Source: Qipengyuania sp. S6317L1 (GTDB lineage Bacteria; Pseudomonadota; Alphaproteobacteria; Sphingomonadales; Sphingomonadaceae). Taken from it: a stretch of DNA of 64,000 nucleotides. Position 1 is the stretch's first letter; each line of letters begins with the position of its first letter. Made by a program: the position numbers and the translations under genes. The notes under the pieces were generated by a model that was not told where the DNA came from, did not search any database, and saw only the letters and a list, made by a program, of their open reading frames with translations. The stretch lies in assembly GCF_023015615.1 (NCBI RefSeq), contig NZ_JALKAJ010000004.1, positions 248,001 to 312,000 of the forward strand, written 5' to 3'. Below are positions 26,130-34,171 of the stretch, piece by piece.

Positions 26130-27479
26130 CTAATCCGCCGGTGCCAGATCCAAGACCGCTGCCACCATCGCCCGCGTACCCAAGGTCACACTCGGCCTCG
26201 GCTCTACCTTGAACAAGGGCGAGTGGTGGCTGGGCACAGCAGGCCCGCCATTTTCGGCTGCGTCGAAGGCTTCTTGCGGAGTGCCGCCGACCGCAAAGTA
26301 ATAGCCCGGCACGCCCATATCCTCAGCCACGAAATAGCTGAAATCTTCCGCACCCATTCCCTGTTGGCGAAACTCAAGAAAAGCGTCTTCGCCAAGGTCG
26401 CGTTTCATGACGCCGTTAAGCCGCTTGGCAAGCGCGACATCGTTATAGGTAACTGGCGTGCCCTCGCTAACAACCACCTCGACCGGCATATCGTCGGGCA
26501 GCCCATGTGCTTTGCCCGTATTCACCGCGATCCGCTCGATGCTTTGAAGCAATTGGGCGCGCACACTCTCGTCATTGGCACGAACGGTCAGCTGCAATTC
26601 GGCCAAGTCAGAGATGATATTGTGCTTCGAACCTGAGTGGAACGAACCCACGGTAATCACCGCGGGTTGAAGCGGTTGGACCTCGCGCGAAATGATGGAT
26701 TGGAGCGCGGTGACGATCTGGCTCGCGATATAGACCGGGTCGCGCCCAGAGTGGGGGCTTGCCCCGTGTGCGCCGATGCCGGGCACCTTGATATCGACGC
26801 TGTCCGCGCTTGAGTATTGGATGCCTTCTGCTGCCGATACCTTGCCGGTGGGCAGGACCGAGGCGACGTGGAACGCGAGCGCATAGTCAGGCTTGCCGAA
26901 ACGCTCATACAAGCCATCCTCCAGCATCGCTTTTGCCCCGCCCACTCGCTCTTCAGCGGGCTGGACAATGAACATGACCGTGCCTTTCCAATGGTCTTTC
27001 ATGGCGACAAGCTGGCGCGCCGTGCCGACAAGCGAAGTGATATGCACATCGTGTCCGCACGCGTGCATCACCGGGTATTCCTTGCCATCCTGGCCCACTT
27101 GGGTTGCGGAGGAGGCATAATCGAGCCCCGACTTCTCCTGCACCGGCAGGCCATCCATGTCCGCGCGCACGAGGATCAACGGACCATCGCCATTTTCCAG
27201 CATCCCGACAACGCCCGTGCCGCCAACGCCTTCGGTCACGTCAACGCCTGCATCGCGCAGTTCCTGGGCCATGCGCGCGGCGGTTTCATGTTCCAGGAAG
27301 GAAAGTTCGGGATTCTCGTGAAAATGCACGAAAAGTGGGGCGAGATAGCTGTCATATTCTGCCTCGACCGCTGCCTTGATAGCCGCATGATCAACACTGT
27401 GATCATCGGCCGAGGCAAGCACCGGAGTGCTGGCGAATGCCAGGGCGATGGCGGCGGTTGCAGTGCGAATAAATGTCAT
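26130..27479 (-). CDS. Exported M20-family amidohydrolase
   Basis: 449 aa from ATG 27479. The ORF opens much further upstream but that part overlaps mtgA antisense and carries no family sequence. A signal peptide (TAAIALAFASTPVLASA) precedes an M20D-type peptidase like IAA-amino-acid or hippurate hydrolases. Metal motifs: MHACGHDVHITSLVG (Cys/His), PAEERVGGAKAMLEDGLY (catalytic Glu), and the C-terminal MGAEDFSYF. It should cleave N-acyl amino acids in the periplasm. Divergent from mtgA. Confidence 0.88.
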   Translation of the reverse strand: MTFIRTATAAIALAFASTPVLASADDHSVDHAAIKAAVEAEYDSYLAPLFVHFHENPELSFLEHETAARMAQELRDAGVDVTEGVGGTGVVGMLENGDGPLILVRADMDGLPVQEKSGLDYASSATQVGQDGKEYPVMHACGHDVHITSLVGTARQLVAMKDHWKGTVMFIVQPAEERVGGAKAMLEDGLYERFGKPDYALAFHVASVLPTGKVSAAEGIQYSSADSVDIKVPGIGAHGASPHSGRDPVYIASQIVTALQSIISREVQPLQPAVITVGSFHSGSKHNIISDLAELQLTVRANDESVRAQLLQSIERIAVNTGKAHGLPDDMPVEVVVSEGTPVTYNDVALAKRLNGVMKRDLGEDAFLEFRQQGMGAEDFSYFVAEDMGVPGYYFAVGGTPQEAFDAAENGGPAVPSHHSPLFKVEPRPSVTLGTRAMVAAVLDLAPAD

Positions 27480-27587
27480 GATCTTGTTCCCCGAAGTCTC
27501 TTGCCAGCAATCAAGCACGGCGCGAAGGCTTGCGCAAGATACGCATTGCAATTGCGCGCTGCCCCCGTCTTTCCTAAATGACGTTCC

Positions 27588-28268
27588 ATGAACGCCGTCC
27601 CCCGCTTTCTGGCCCGAACAATCGCCAAGATCATCCTGTGGTTCGTCGGGATCAGCTTGGCATTGGTGATCCTCTTCAAATTTGTGCCTGTGCCCATAAC
27701 CGCGACGATGGTGATGGACGAAAACCCGGTCACGAAAGATTGGGAAGCGATCGAAAACATTGACCCCAATCTCGTTTATGCCGCGATTGCGGCGGAGGAT
27801 GCGAAATTCTGCGAACACTGGGGGTTCGACACCGAAGCCATCGAACAAGCCGCCCGCGAGAACGCGCAAGGTGGCCGCATCCGGGGCGGCTCTACGATCA
27901 GCCAGCAGACAGCCAAGAACGTCTTTTTATGGCAGGGCGGCGGCTATGTCCGCAAAGCGTTCGAGGCCTGGTTCACATTCTGGATCGAAGCGGTCTGGGG
28001 TAAGGAGCGCATCATGGAGGTGTACCTCAACGTCGCGGAAACCGGGATAGGAACCTATGGCGCAGAAGCGGGTGCGCAGCGCTATTTCGGGCATTCGGCT
28101 GCGCGTCTTTCCCCCGATGAAGCTTCACGCATGGCCGTCGCCCTCCCCTCGCCCAAGACACGCTCGGTCAAGAATCCGGGCGGCTGGCTGGCGCGCCACG
28201 GCAACCGGATCGAGCGTGCAATCGGCGATGTGAAGCTCGGCGGGCGCGCATCGTGTGTTTACGAATAG
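27588..28268 (+). CDS. mtgA: Monofunctional peptidoglycan glycosyltransferase
   Basis: 226 aa. A single N-terminal membrane helix (IILWFVGISLALVILF) holds a periplasmic GT51 domain that polymerises lipid II. Family motifs are present: AAEDAKFCEHWGFD with the catalytic Glu, GGSTISQQTAKNVFLW, and the ERIMEVYLNVAE helix. No transpeptidase domain follows, and the length matches MtgA. The ribosome site is weak. Divergent from the M20 peptidase gene, 108 bp between starts. Confidence 0.93.
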   Translation: MNAVPRFLARTIAKIILWFVGISLALVILFKFVPVPITATMVMDENPVTKDWEAIENIDPNLVYAAIAAEDAKFCEHWGFDTEAIEQAARENAQGGRIRGGSTISQQTAKNVFLWQGGGYVRKAFEAWFTFWIEAVWGKERIMEVYLNVAETGIGTYGAEAGAQRYFGHSAARLSPDEASRMAVALPSPKTRSVKNPGGWLARHGNRIERAIGDVKLGGRASCVYE

Positions 28269-28449
28269 GAACCTTTTGCCCGTCCGCTCGTCCCAATTGC
28301 AATAGATGCAAGGATTGACCTTGAGGTGGCTCTTGCGCACATCGCAAAGCCAAGCGGAAGGATGACGAAACCCGTGCAAAGGCACACACGCTCTATCTTA
28401 ACCTGCATTTGGCGCCGCATAAGCGGGCCAAGCGTGCGCGTGTAAGCAG

Positions 28450-29040
28450 ATGGTTGAGGGGCAAAACAAGCAAGCAGCGGATATCGCGCGCGAAAAGCTT
28501 CGCGGCGCTATGGTGCGCCTTGCCGATGGCGATAGCGCGGCTCTTGAAGAAATTTACGAGTCAACCCGGGTGAAGCTTTTTGGAATCTGTCTGCGTATCT
28601 TGGGCGACAGGAAAGAAGCAGAAGACGCCTTGCAAGACGTATATATCAATCTTTGGCAGAAAGCCGACCGGTACGATCCGGAACGAGCGAGCCCGATTTC
28701 GTGGCTCGCCACTTTTGCGCGCAACCGTGCGATTGACCGCCTGCGCACAGGCAAAGTGCGTCAGGGCGCTGTGCCCGTGGAAGAGGCCCTGCCGCTGCCT
28801 GACAACACGCCATTAGCGGACGACCTGATGGTTGATGCCGAAAACGCTGCACAAATTCACAAGTGCATTCAAGGCCTTGATGAGCGCACGCGAACACACA
28901 TCCGCAGCGCGTTCTTCGATGGCTTTACCTATGCCGAGCTTGCGACCCGCGCGGACGTGCCGCTAGGCACGATGAAAAGCTGGATCCGTCGTGGCCTTCA
29001 AAAGCTGCGCGCGTGTCTTGAGGCGAGCGAGGCGGCATGA
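28450..29040 (+). CDS. ECF sigma factor, SigK-like
   Basis: 196 aa with the two sigma regions only. Region 2 is YESTRVKLFGICLRILGDRKEAEDALQDVYINLW through the -10 recognition helix SWLATFARNRAIDRLR. Region 4 is FFDGFTYAELATRADVPLGTMKSWIRRGLQKL. The next gene starts inside its stop codon (ATGA, 4-bp overlap) and encodes an RskA-type anti-sigma factor. The pair followed by a fasciclin gene matches the SigK/RskA/MPT70-MPT83 layout of mycobacteria. The 181-bp upstream gap shows no clear copy of the promoter found at 29904-29931, so autoregulation is not supported. Confidence 0.9.
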   Translation: MVEGQNKQAADIAREKLRGAMVRLADGDSAALEEIYESTRVKLFGICLRILGDRKEAEDALQDVYINLWQKADRYDPERASPISWLATFARNRAIDRLRTGKVRQGAVPVEEALPLPDNTPLADDLMVDAENAAQIHKCIQGLDERTRTHIRSAFFDGFTYAELATRADVPLGTMKSWIRRGLQKLRACLEASEAA

Positions 29041-29825
29041 GCAACGACAAGACGCCGTTTGACGATGCCGAACGCGACAATCCAATGCTTGCCGCAGAGC
29101 ATGCCCTTGGGCTGCTCGAAGGCGAGGAGCTGGCACAATCGCGTGCGAAGCTTGAAAACGATCCCGAATATCGCTGGCGCAAGGACTGGTGGAACAATTG
29201 GTTTGCTCCGTGGACCGATGAGGTTGCAGGCGCAGAGCCGAGCGATGTCGTTTGGGTGCGGATTTCCGAGGCGGTGGCCGCTTCGCAGCGTGCCAATGCA
29301 GCTGATACGGCAGTCGGTGCGATGCAAAAGGTGGTATCGCTCGAAGATCGCCTTAAACGCTGGCAGTGGGCCGCTGGCATTACGTCGGCGGCCGCCGCAA
29401 TCATGCTGGCTGTCATGGTTTTCGCGCCGGGCAGCGAGCCGGGGGCCATTGCGCCTTCGGGCGATGAAACAACATTGGCCGCGAGCGATCCCCTCGTGGC
29501 TCAGGTGCCAATCGGTGACACCGGCCTGCGTCTTGACGTGACCTACATCCCGCAAAGCGAACAGCTTCTGGTTGGCGCTATCGGCCTTACCGCGGACGGT
29601 GTGCATGACCATGAACTCTGGCTTGTCCCGGACGATGGCAGCGCCTTGCAATCGCTTGGCGTGGTTAAACCGGGCGAAGTGCTGGGCAAACAACTTCCTG
29701 CAGATATCATCGCCAATATGGGCGACGGGGCCGAACTTGTGCTCACCCGTGAGCCGATCGGCGGCAAGCCAGTGGGTCAGGATGCAGGGCCTGTGGTTGC
29801 GCAAGGGGCTTTTTCGAAGGTCTGA
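29037..29825 (+). CDS. Membrane anti-sigma factor, RskA-like
   Basis: 262 aa. The N-terminal 60 residues are an anti-sigma domain (LAAEHALGLLEGEELAQSRAKL, YRWRKDWWNNW). One membrane helix lies at about 110-130 (WAAGITSAAAAIMLAVMVFA). The periplasmic C-terminal part, with DVTYIPQSEQLLVGAIG and HDHELWLVPDDG, is the RskA C-terminal domain. It should hold the coupled ECF factor inactive at the membrane until a periplasmic cue triggers proteolysis. Start overlaps the sigma gene by 4 bp. Confidence 0.88.
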   Translation: MSNDKTPFDDAERDNPMLAAEHALGLLEGEELAQSRAKLENDPEYRWRKDWWNNWFAPWTDEVAGAEPSDVVWVRISEAVAASQRANAADTAVGAMQKVVSLEDRLKRWQWAAGITSAAAAIMLAVMVFAPGSEPGAIAPSGDETTLAASDPLVAQVPIGDTGLRLDVTYIPQSEQLLVGAIGLTADGVHDHELWLVPDDGSALQSLGVVKPGEVLGKQLPADIIANMGDGAELVLTREPIGGKPVGQDAGPVVAQGAFSKV

Positions 29826-29903
29826 CCCCCATGGCCGCGGCGCGGAATTTCGGGCGCGATTTCAAGCTTTTCCGATTTAACTGCAAAAACCTCACGGGGT
29901 CAT

Positions 29904-29931
29904 GCATCCAGCCCCGAAATCGTCCCGTAAT
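29904..29931 (+). promoter_or_regulatory. Putative SigK-type ECF promoter
   Basis: GCATCC (29904-29909), a 16-base spacer and CGTAAT (29926-29931). The known mycobacterial SigK consensus is CCATCC-N16/17-CGAAT. A start site about 7 bases on leaves a leader of about 39 nt before the fasciclin ATG. Confidence 0.55.
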
Positions 29932-29976
29932 TCTTCATGCAAGACTGGGAGGGCTTGCACAAACTGGAGAATTTTT

Positions 29977-30549
29977 ATGCACCCCCGCAAATCCTTCCGC
30001 ACCGCTATTCTTGGCATTGCTGCCGCGACTACCGGCATTGCCGCTATCGCCACCGCGCCGCTTTCCGCTCATGACCACAAGTCGAGCGCCTCACAGCAAC
30101 AAGCCCCCAACATCGTCGAAACCGCGCAAAGCACCGGCGTTCACAACACGCTCGTCGCAGCCGTGACCGCAGCCGATCTGGCCGGCACGCTCTCCAACCC
30201 CGGCCCCTTCACCGTGTTCGCCCCAACCGACACCGCATTTGCAAAGCTTCCCGAAGGCACCGTTTCGACGCTGCTGCGGCCGGAGAACAAGGGCATGCTG
30301 ACCAATGTGCTTGTCTATCACGCAGTATCGGGCTCAGTGACCTCGGATGACCTCGTTGGTCTTATTAACAAACACGGCGGCGAAGCGACCATTGAAACGC
30401 TTGCCGGCACAAAGCTCACCGCGCGCCTGTCGGGTGACACTATCGTCATCACCGATGCCAAGGGCCGCGCGACCGCTGTCACCACGGCGAATGTCGAAAC
30501 CTCGAACGGCATCATTCACGTGACCGATGGAGTGTTCCTGCCTGCGTAA
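29977..30549 (+). CDS. Secreted fasciclin-domain protein
   Basis: 190 aa. A signal peptide (AILGIAAATTGIAAIATAPLSA) ends near residue 30. The remainder is one FAS1 domain: FTVFAPTDTAFAKLP (the H1 region), NVLVYHAVSG, and the closing NGIIHVTDGVFLP (H2 region). FAS1 domains are extracellular adhesion modules; relatives MPT70 and MPT83 are SigK targets. Start ATG 29977 has GGAG upstream. It lies 151 bp after the anti-sigma gene behind the SigK-like promoter and ends at its own terminator. Confidence 0.92.
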   Translation: MHPRKSFRTAILGIAAATTGIAAIATAPLSAHDHKSSASQQQAPNIVETAQSTGVHNTLVAAVTAADLAGTLSNPGPFTVFAPTDTAFAKLPEGTVSTLLRPENKGMLTNVLVYHAVSGSVTSDDLVGLINKHGGEATIETLAGTKLTARLSGDTIVITDAKGRATAVTTANVETSNGIIHVTDGVFLPA

Positions 30550-30620
30550 ACTGTATTACCCAGCCAACCCGGGCGCCTTCTCCTCCGTTCCCCTCCCTTG
30601 CGAGAAGGCGCCTATCCTTG

Positions 30621-30660
30621 CCCCGCCCAGCTTTTCGTTCGTGAAGCTGGGCGGGGTTTT
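30621..30660 (+). terminator. Terminator after the fasciclin gene
   Basis: CCCCGCCCAGCTT and AAGCTGGGCGGGG form a perfect 13-bp stem followed by TTTT. Confidence 0.9.
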
Positions 30661-30763
30661 GAGTCTTGGTGGTTACGCTCCATCCTCGCTAGGCGCGCAG
30701 CCAAGCTGCGCCCGCGGCGGGTGGCCAGTAGGCCTTTCGGCTGCCGTGCAGCCGTTTCGGGGC

Positions 30764-31453
30764 TCAAGACATTGAGAAGTCGACCGCGGCTTTGCAATGC
30801 AGTGCGGTCGTATCAAACAGCGGCAGCGGGCTGTGGCATTGTTCGATCAGAAGCATGATTTCCGTGCAGGCCAGAGCCACACCTTGCGCGCCGCGAGACT
30901 GAAGATCGTCGATCACATCGCAGTAAAATTCCCGCGATTTGGCGCGAACCTCGCCCGCACACAATTCGTCGAAAATGACCCGATGGATCTCTGCGCGGTG
31001 GCTTTCATCAGGGACCACCACTTTAAGACCATGCTGCGCCAGGCGCTCTGCGTAGAATGGCTGCTCCATCGTAAAGCGGGTTGCCAACAGGCCGACCGTA
31101 TCGTGCCCGGCCGCTTTGAAGGCTTCGGCCAGAGGATCGGCAATGTGGAGGAGCGGGCATGAAATACGCGTCTCAACCTGCGGCGCGACGAGGTGCATGG
31201 TGTTGGTCGCAATCAGGATGCAATCGGCCCCTGCCTTTTCCAGCCCTGCTGCTGCTTGCCCAAGGATATCGCCCAATTGCTCCCATTCTCCAGCGCGCTG
31301 AAGCGCGGCGATATGGTCGAAATCGAAAGAGTGCATCACCAGCGGCGCAGAAACGATCCCGCCTTTACGCGCCCGCACTTCGCGATTGATCAGCGCATAA
31401 TACTGGGCCGAACTCTCCCAGCTCATCCCGCCAAGGATGCCGATTGTTTTCAT
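30764..31453 (-). CDS. Aspartate/glutamate racemase family protein
   Basis: 229 aa, MKTIGILGGMSWESSAQYY at the start, typical of the Asp/Glu/hydantoin racemase superfamily. Catalysis in the family uses two Cys residues. Here the first site reads ATNTMHL, with Thr replacing the Cys, while the second is kept as ALACTEI. That one-Cys pattern is also known in YgeA-like broad-specificity racemases, so activity is still plausible. Its start overlaps the stop of the small exported-protein gene (ATGA), making it the last gene of a clpX-led operon. Confidence 0.83.
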   Translation of the reverse strand: MKTIGILGGMSWESSAQYYALINREVRARKGGIVSAPLVMHSFDFDHIAALQRAGEWEQLGDILGQAAAGLEKAGADCILIATNTMHLVAPQVETRISCPLLHIADPLAEAFKAAGHDTVGLLATRFTMEQPFYAERLAQHGLKVVVPDESHRAEIHRVIFDELCAGEVRAKSREFYCDVIDDLQSRGAQGVALACTEIMLLIEQCHSPLPLFDTTALHCKAAVDFSMS

Positions 31454-31845
31454 GGGTTGGGTTTCGCGGAGGAACCCATCGCGAGCGCTTCGCTGTGCAG
31501 CGCCATGTATTCTTCAGAGCGCATATTACTGATCGCATCATAGGCGGGCTGGGTGAGGGCGCGGTCGCCATTGCCTTCGCCGTAAACCTTATACTTCTCC
31601 CCATCGTGAAACACTATGAAGTAGAAACCTAGGTCATCAGGCGATTCTGGCCCAGTGAAGAAGGCAACCGTCTGTCCATCTGAACTGCCGAACACGTACC
31701 ACTGAATTGCATCATAAAACCGCTCGATCGGCCCGAGCGAACATTCGAGCGACGGTTTCTCGGGCTCGGCGTTTTTTGCCGGCGCTTGGGCAGCGATGGG
31801 TTGAGCGGAGAGAATAGCCCCGCCCAACATCAGCCGTAGCAGCAT
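31450..31845 (-). CDS. Small exported protein, unknown function
   Basis: 131 aa. A signal peptide (LRLMLGGAILSAQPIAAQA) is followed by an acidic, aromatic-rich mature region of about 110 residues, with one Cys (LECSLG) and FYFIVFHDGEKYKVYGEG. No family recognised. Its ATG overlaps the clpX stop as TAATG, and its stop overlaps the racemase start as ATGA, so it is translated as part of that operon. The tight coupling supports a real gene. Confidence 0.72.
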   Translation of the reverse strand: MLLRLMLGGAILSAQPIAAQAPAKNAEPEKPSLECSLGPIERFYDAIQWYVFGSSDGQTVAFFTGPESPDDLGFYFIVFHDGEKYKVYGEGNGDRALTQPAYDAISNMRSEEYMALHSEALAMGSSAKPNP

Positions 31846-33107
31846 TAAGCCGCCTCTTCCTTAGCCTCACCGCCGTGGACACGAACCGGATCTTTCTTGC
31901 CCGCGACCACGTCTTCGTCGATCACGATCTCGGTCACGCCTTCCATGTCGGGAAGGTCGAACATCGTATCGAGCAAGATGCCTTCCACGATTGAACGAAG
32001 GCCACGTGCGCCGGTTTTGCGCTTGATCGCGCGTTCAGCGATGGCTTTCAGAGCCTCATCGGTGAAGCTGAGTTCAACATCTTCGAGCTCAAAGAGCTTC
32101 TTGTACTGCTTCACCAGAGCATTCTTCGGCTCCTGAAGGATCGTCACAAGCGCATCGACATCAAGGTCGTGCAGCGTTGCGATCACCGGCAGACGACCAA
32201 CGAATTCCGGGATGAGGCCGAACTTGAGAAGATCCTCAGGCTCACTCTTTTCCAGAAGTTCGCCAATGCGGCGTTTTTCAGGGTCGGCGACGTGCGCGCC
32301 AAAACCGATGGAGCGTTTCTGCAAACGGTCGGCGATAATCTTGTCGAGGCCTGCAAAGGCACCGCCGCAGATGAACAGGATGTTGGTCGTATCGACTTGC
32401 AGGAATTCCTGCTGCGGGTGCTTACGACCGCCTTGTGGAGGCACAGAAGCGGTGGTGCCTTCCATCAGCTTAAGCAAAGCCTGTTGCACGCCCTCACCCG
32501 ACACGTCGCGCGTGATCGAGGGGTTTTCTGCCTTGCGGGTAATCTTGTCGATCTCGTCGATGTAAACGATGCCGTGCTGCGCTTTTTCGACGTTGTAGTC
32601 GGACGCTTGCAGCAGCTTCAAGATGATGTTCTCGACATCCTCGCCCACATAGCCCGCTTCGGTAAGCGTGGTCGCATCGGCCATCGTGAACGGCACATCG
32701 AAAGTGCGCGCTAGCGTCTGGGCAAGCAGCGTCTTGCCCGTACCCGTGGGACCCACGAGAAGGATGTTGGACTTCGCAAGTTCAACCTCGCCCGCCTTGC
32801 CCGAATGCTTGAGGCGCTTGTAGTGGTTGTGGACCGCAACCGACAGATTGCGTTTTGCGCTCTTCTGGCCGATCACATAATCATTAAGCGTTGCGAAGAT
32901 TTCAGACGGGGTTGGGACCTCGCCTTCTTTCTTGCCGGCGATGCCAGCTTTGGTTTCTTCGCGAATGATATCGTTGCAAAGCTCAACACATTCATCACAG
33001 ATGAAAACAGTCGGGCCCGCAATCAGCTTGCGCACCTCATGCTGAGACTTGCCACAGAAGCTGCAATATAGGGTGCTTTTGCTGTCAGTACCGCTCAATT
33101 TGGTCAT
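31845..33107 (-). CDS. clpX: ATP-dependent Clp protease ATP-binding subunit ClpX
   Basis: 420 aa AAA+ unfoldase that feeds tagged or damaged proteins to ClpP. The N-terminal C4 zinc-binding domain is [11 protein letters not shown]...CDECVELC. Walker A is GPTGTGKT, and [12 protein letters not shown] is Walker B. The ClpP-docking loop region and the sensor block TGARGLRS near the C-terminus are present. A short acidic/basic tail ends the protein. It lies 211 bp downstream of clpP on the same strand. Confidence 0.97.
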   Translation of the reverse strand: MTKLSGTDSKSTLYCSFCGKSQHEVRKLIAGPTVFICDECVELCNDIIREETKAGIAGKKEGEVPTPSEIFATLNDYVIGQKSAKRNLSVAVHNHYKRLKHSGKAGEVELAKSNILLVGPTGTGKTLLAQTLARTFDVPFTMADATTLTEAGYVGEDVENIILKLLQASDYNVEKAQHGIVYIDEIDKITRKAENPSITRDVSGEGVQQALLKLMEGTTASVPPQGGRKHPQQEFLQVDTTNILFICGGAFAGLDKIIADRLQKRSIGFGAHVADPEKRRIGELLEKSEPEDLLKFGLIPEFVGRLPVIATLHDLDVDALVTILQEPKNALVKQYKKLFELEDVELSFTDEALKAIAERAIKRKTGARGLRSIVEGILLDTMFDLPDMEGVTEIVIDEDVVAGKKDPVRVHGGEAKEEAA

Positions 33108-33318
33108 TCCTAATAGTCCTCGAATCCGGGCCAGACTTAACGATAGAAAGCCGGCCGGATTCGGTGAGTGTATCTAGCTGCCCATATGAATCAACACATG
33201 ACAGCAGCATTTTTGATCCGCAGTGCCGATAATAGCGGTCAAAAAGTGCACAGGGCATTAAACATCCTGCCCCTGCGTCCTGCATAACGCGGAAGGTGAA
33301 CGGCAGGATTGCGCAAGG

Positions 33319-34044
33319 TTACTCTGGCGCGCCGCCTGAACCCTTGTCATCGGTCCCGACCGACCCTTCGCCGGTTTCGTCGCCGGGCTCTGGACGGGTT
33401 TCGAAAACCTTGTCGACAAGGCCAAATTGCTTGGCTTCTGCCGCCTCAAGGAAGGTGTCGCGGTCCATTTTGGCTTCAACCTCATCGAGGCTTTGGCCGG
33501 TATATTTGACATAGAGGTCGTTCAAACGGGTGCGAATACGCAGGATTTCGCGGGCCTGGATTTCGATATCCGAGGCCATACCACGCGCGCCGCCAGAAGG
33601 CTGGTGCACCATGATGCGAGCGTTCGGGAGAGCCACGCGCATGCCGGGTTCACCCGCTGCCAGAAGGAAGCTGCCCATTGATGCAGCCTGACCGATACAT
33701 ACGGTCGAAACCTTCGGCTTGATGTATTGCATCGTGTCGTGGATCGCCATGCCGGCGGTCACAACGCCGCCGGGCGAGTTAATGTACATGCTGATCGGCT
33801 TCGACGGGTTTTCGCTTTCAAGGAACAGCAACTGCGCGACGATGAGCGAGGCCATGTTGTCCTCGACCTGCCCTGTTACAAAGACGATGCGCTCGCGCAG
33901 AAGGCGGGAGAAAATGTCAAAAGCGCGCTCACCCCGGCTGGATTGCTCGACGACCGTGGGCACCAACGCACCAGTTACCGGGTCTTGCCCGAACTGGCCT
34001 TGAGCGCCGAAAGTTTCGCCAGAATTGCCAAGCAGGTCGATCAT
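33319..34044 (-). CDS. clpP: ATP-dependent Clp protease proteolytic subunit
   Basis: 241 aa serine peptidase of the ClpXP machine. The catalytic Ser is in [14 protein letters not shown], the His in [10 protein letters not shown], and the Asp in [11 protein letters not shown]. The core has normal length, but the C-terminus carries an extra stretch of about 25 acidic, Gly-rich residues ([18 protein letters not shown]). The ATG has GAGG upstream. A heat-shock-like promoter lies about 45-75 bp upstream. Confidence 0.96.
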   Translation of the reverse strand: MIDLLGNSGETFGAQGQFGQDPVTGALVPTVVEQSSRGERAFDIFSRLLRERIVFVTGQVEDNMASLIVAQLLFLESENPSKPISMYINSPGGVVTAGMAIHDTMQYIKPKVSTVCIGQAASMGSFLLAAGEPGMRVALPNARIMVHQPSGGARGMASDIEIQAREILRIRTRLNDLYVKYTGQSLDEVEAKMDRDTFLEAAEAKQFGLVDKVFETRPEPGDETGEGSVGTDDKGSGGAPE

Positions 34045-34087
34045 CGAGTCTAGTCCTCATCCAAAGTGTTGCCGTCAGGCTTGATCG

Positions 34088-34119
34088 CCTATGTCGGGCG
34101 CGCAGCCGCAATCTTCAAG
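34088..34119 (-). promoter_or_regulatory. Possible RpoH promoter of clpP
   Basis: On the minus strand CTTGAAG (34119-34113), a 14-base spacer and CCCGACATAGG (34098-34088) resemble the sigma-32 pattern CTTGAAA-N(11-15)-CCCCAT. ClpP is a classic RpoH target and rpoH is in this window. One base is out of register in the -10 part. Confidence 0.4.
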
Positions 34120-34171
34120 GGCGTTAACTTTCCTGTTGGGAAAAACAGGCAAAAGTGCGAACCATTGAGCC

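Noticed and set aside
26130..27869. Longer start for the M20 peptidase at 27869
   Set aside because: The extra 130 codons are antisense to mtgA and would place the signal peptide in mid-protein.
28269..28449. EcfG-type promoter before the ECF sigma gene
   Set aside because: GGAAC occurs, but at the right distance the sequence is CGTC, not CGTT, and the site is far from the gene.
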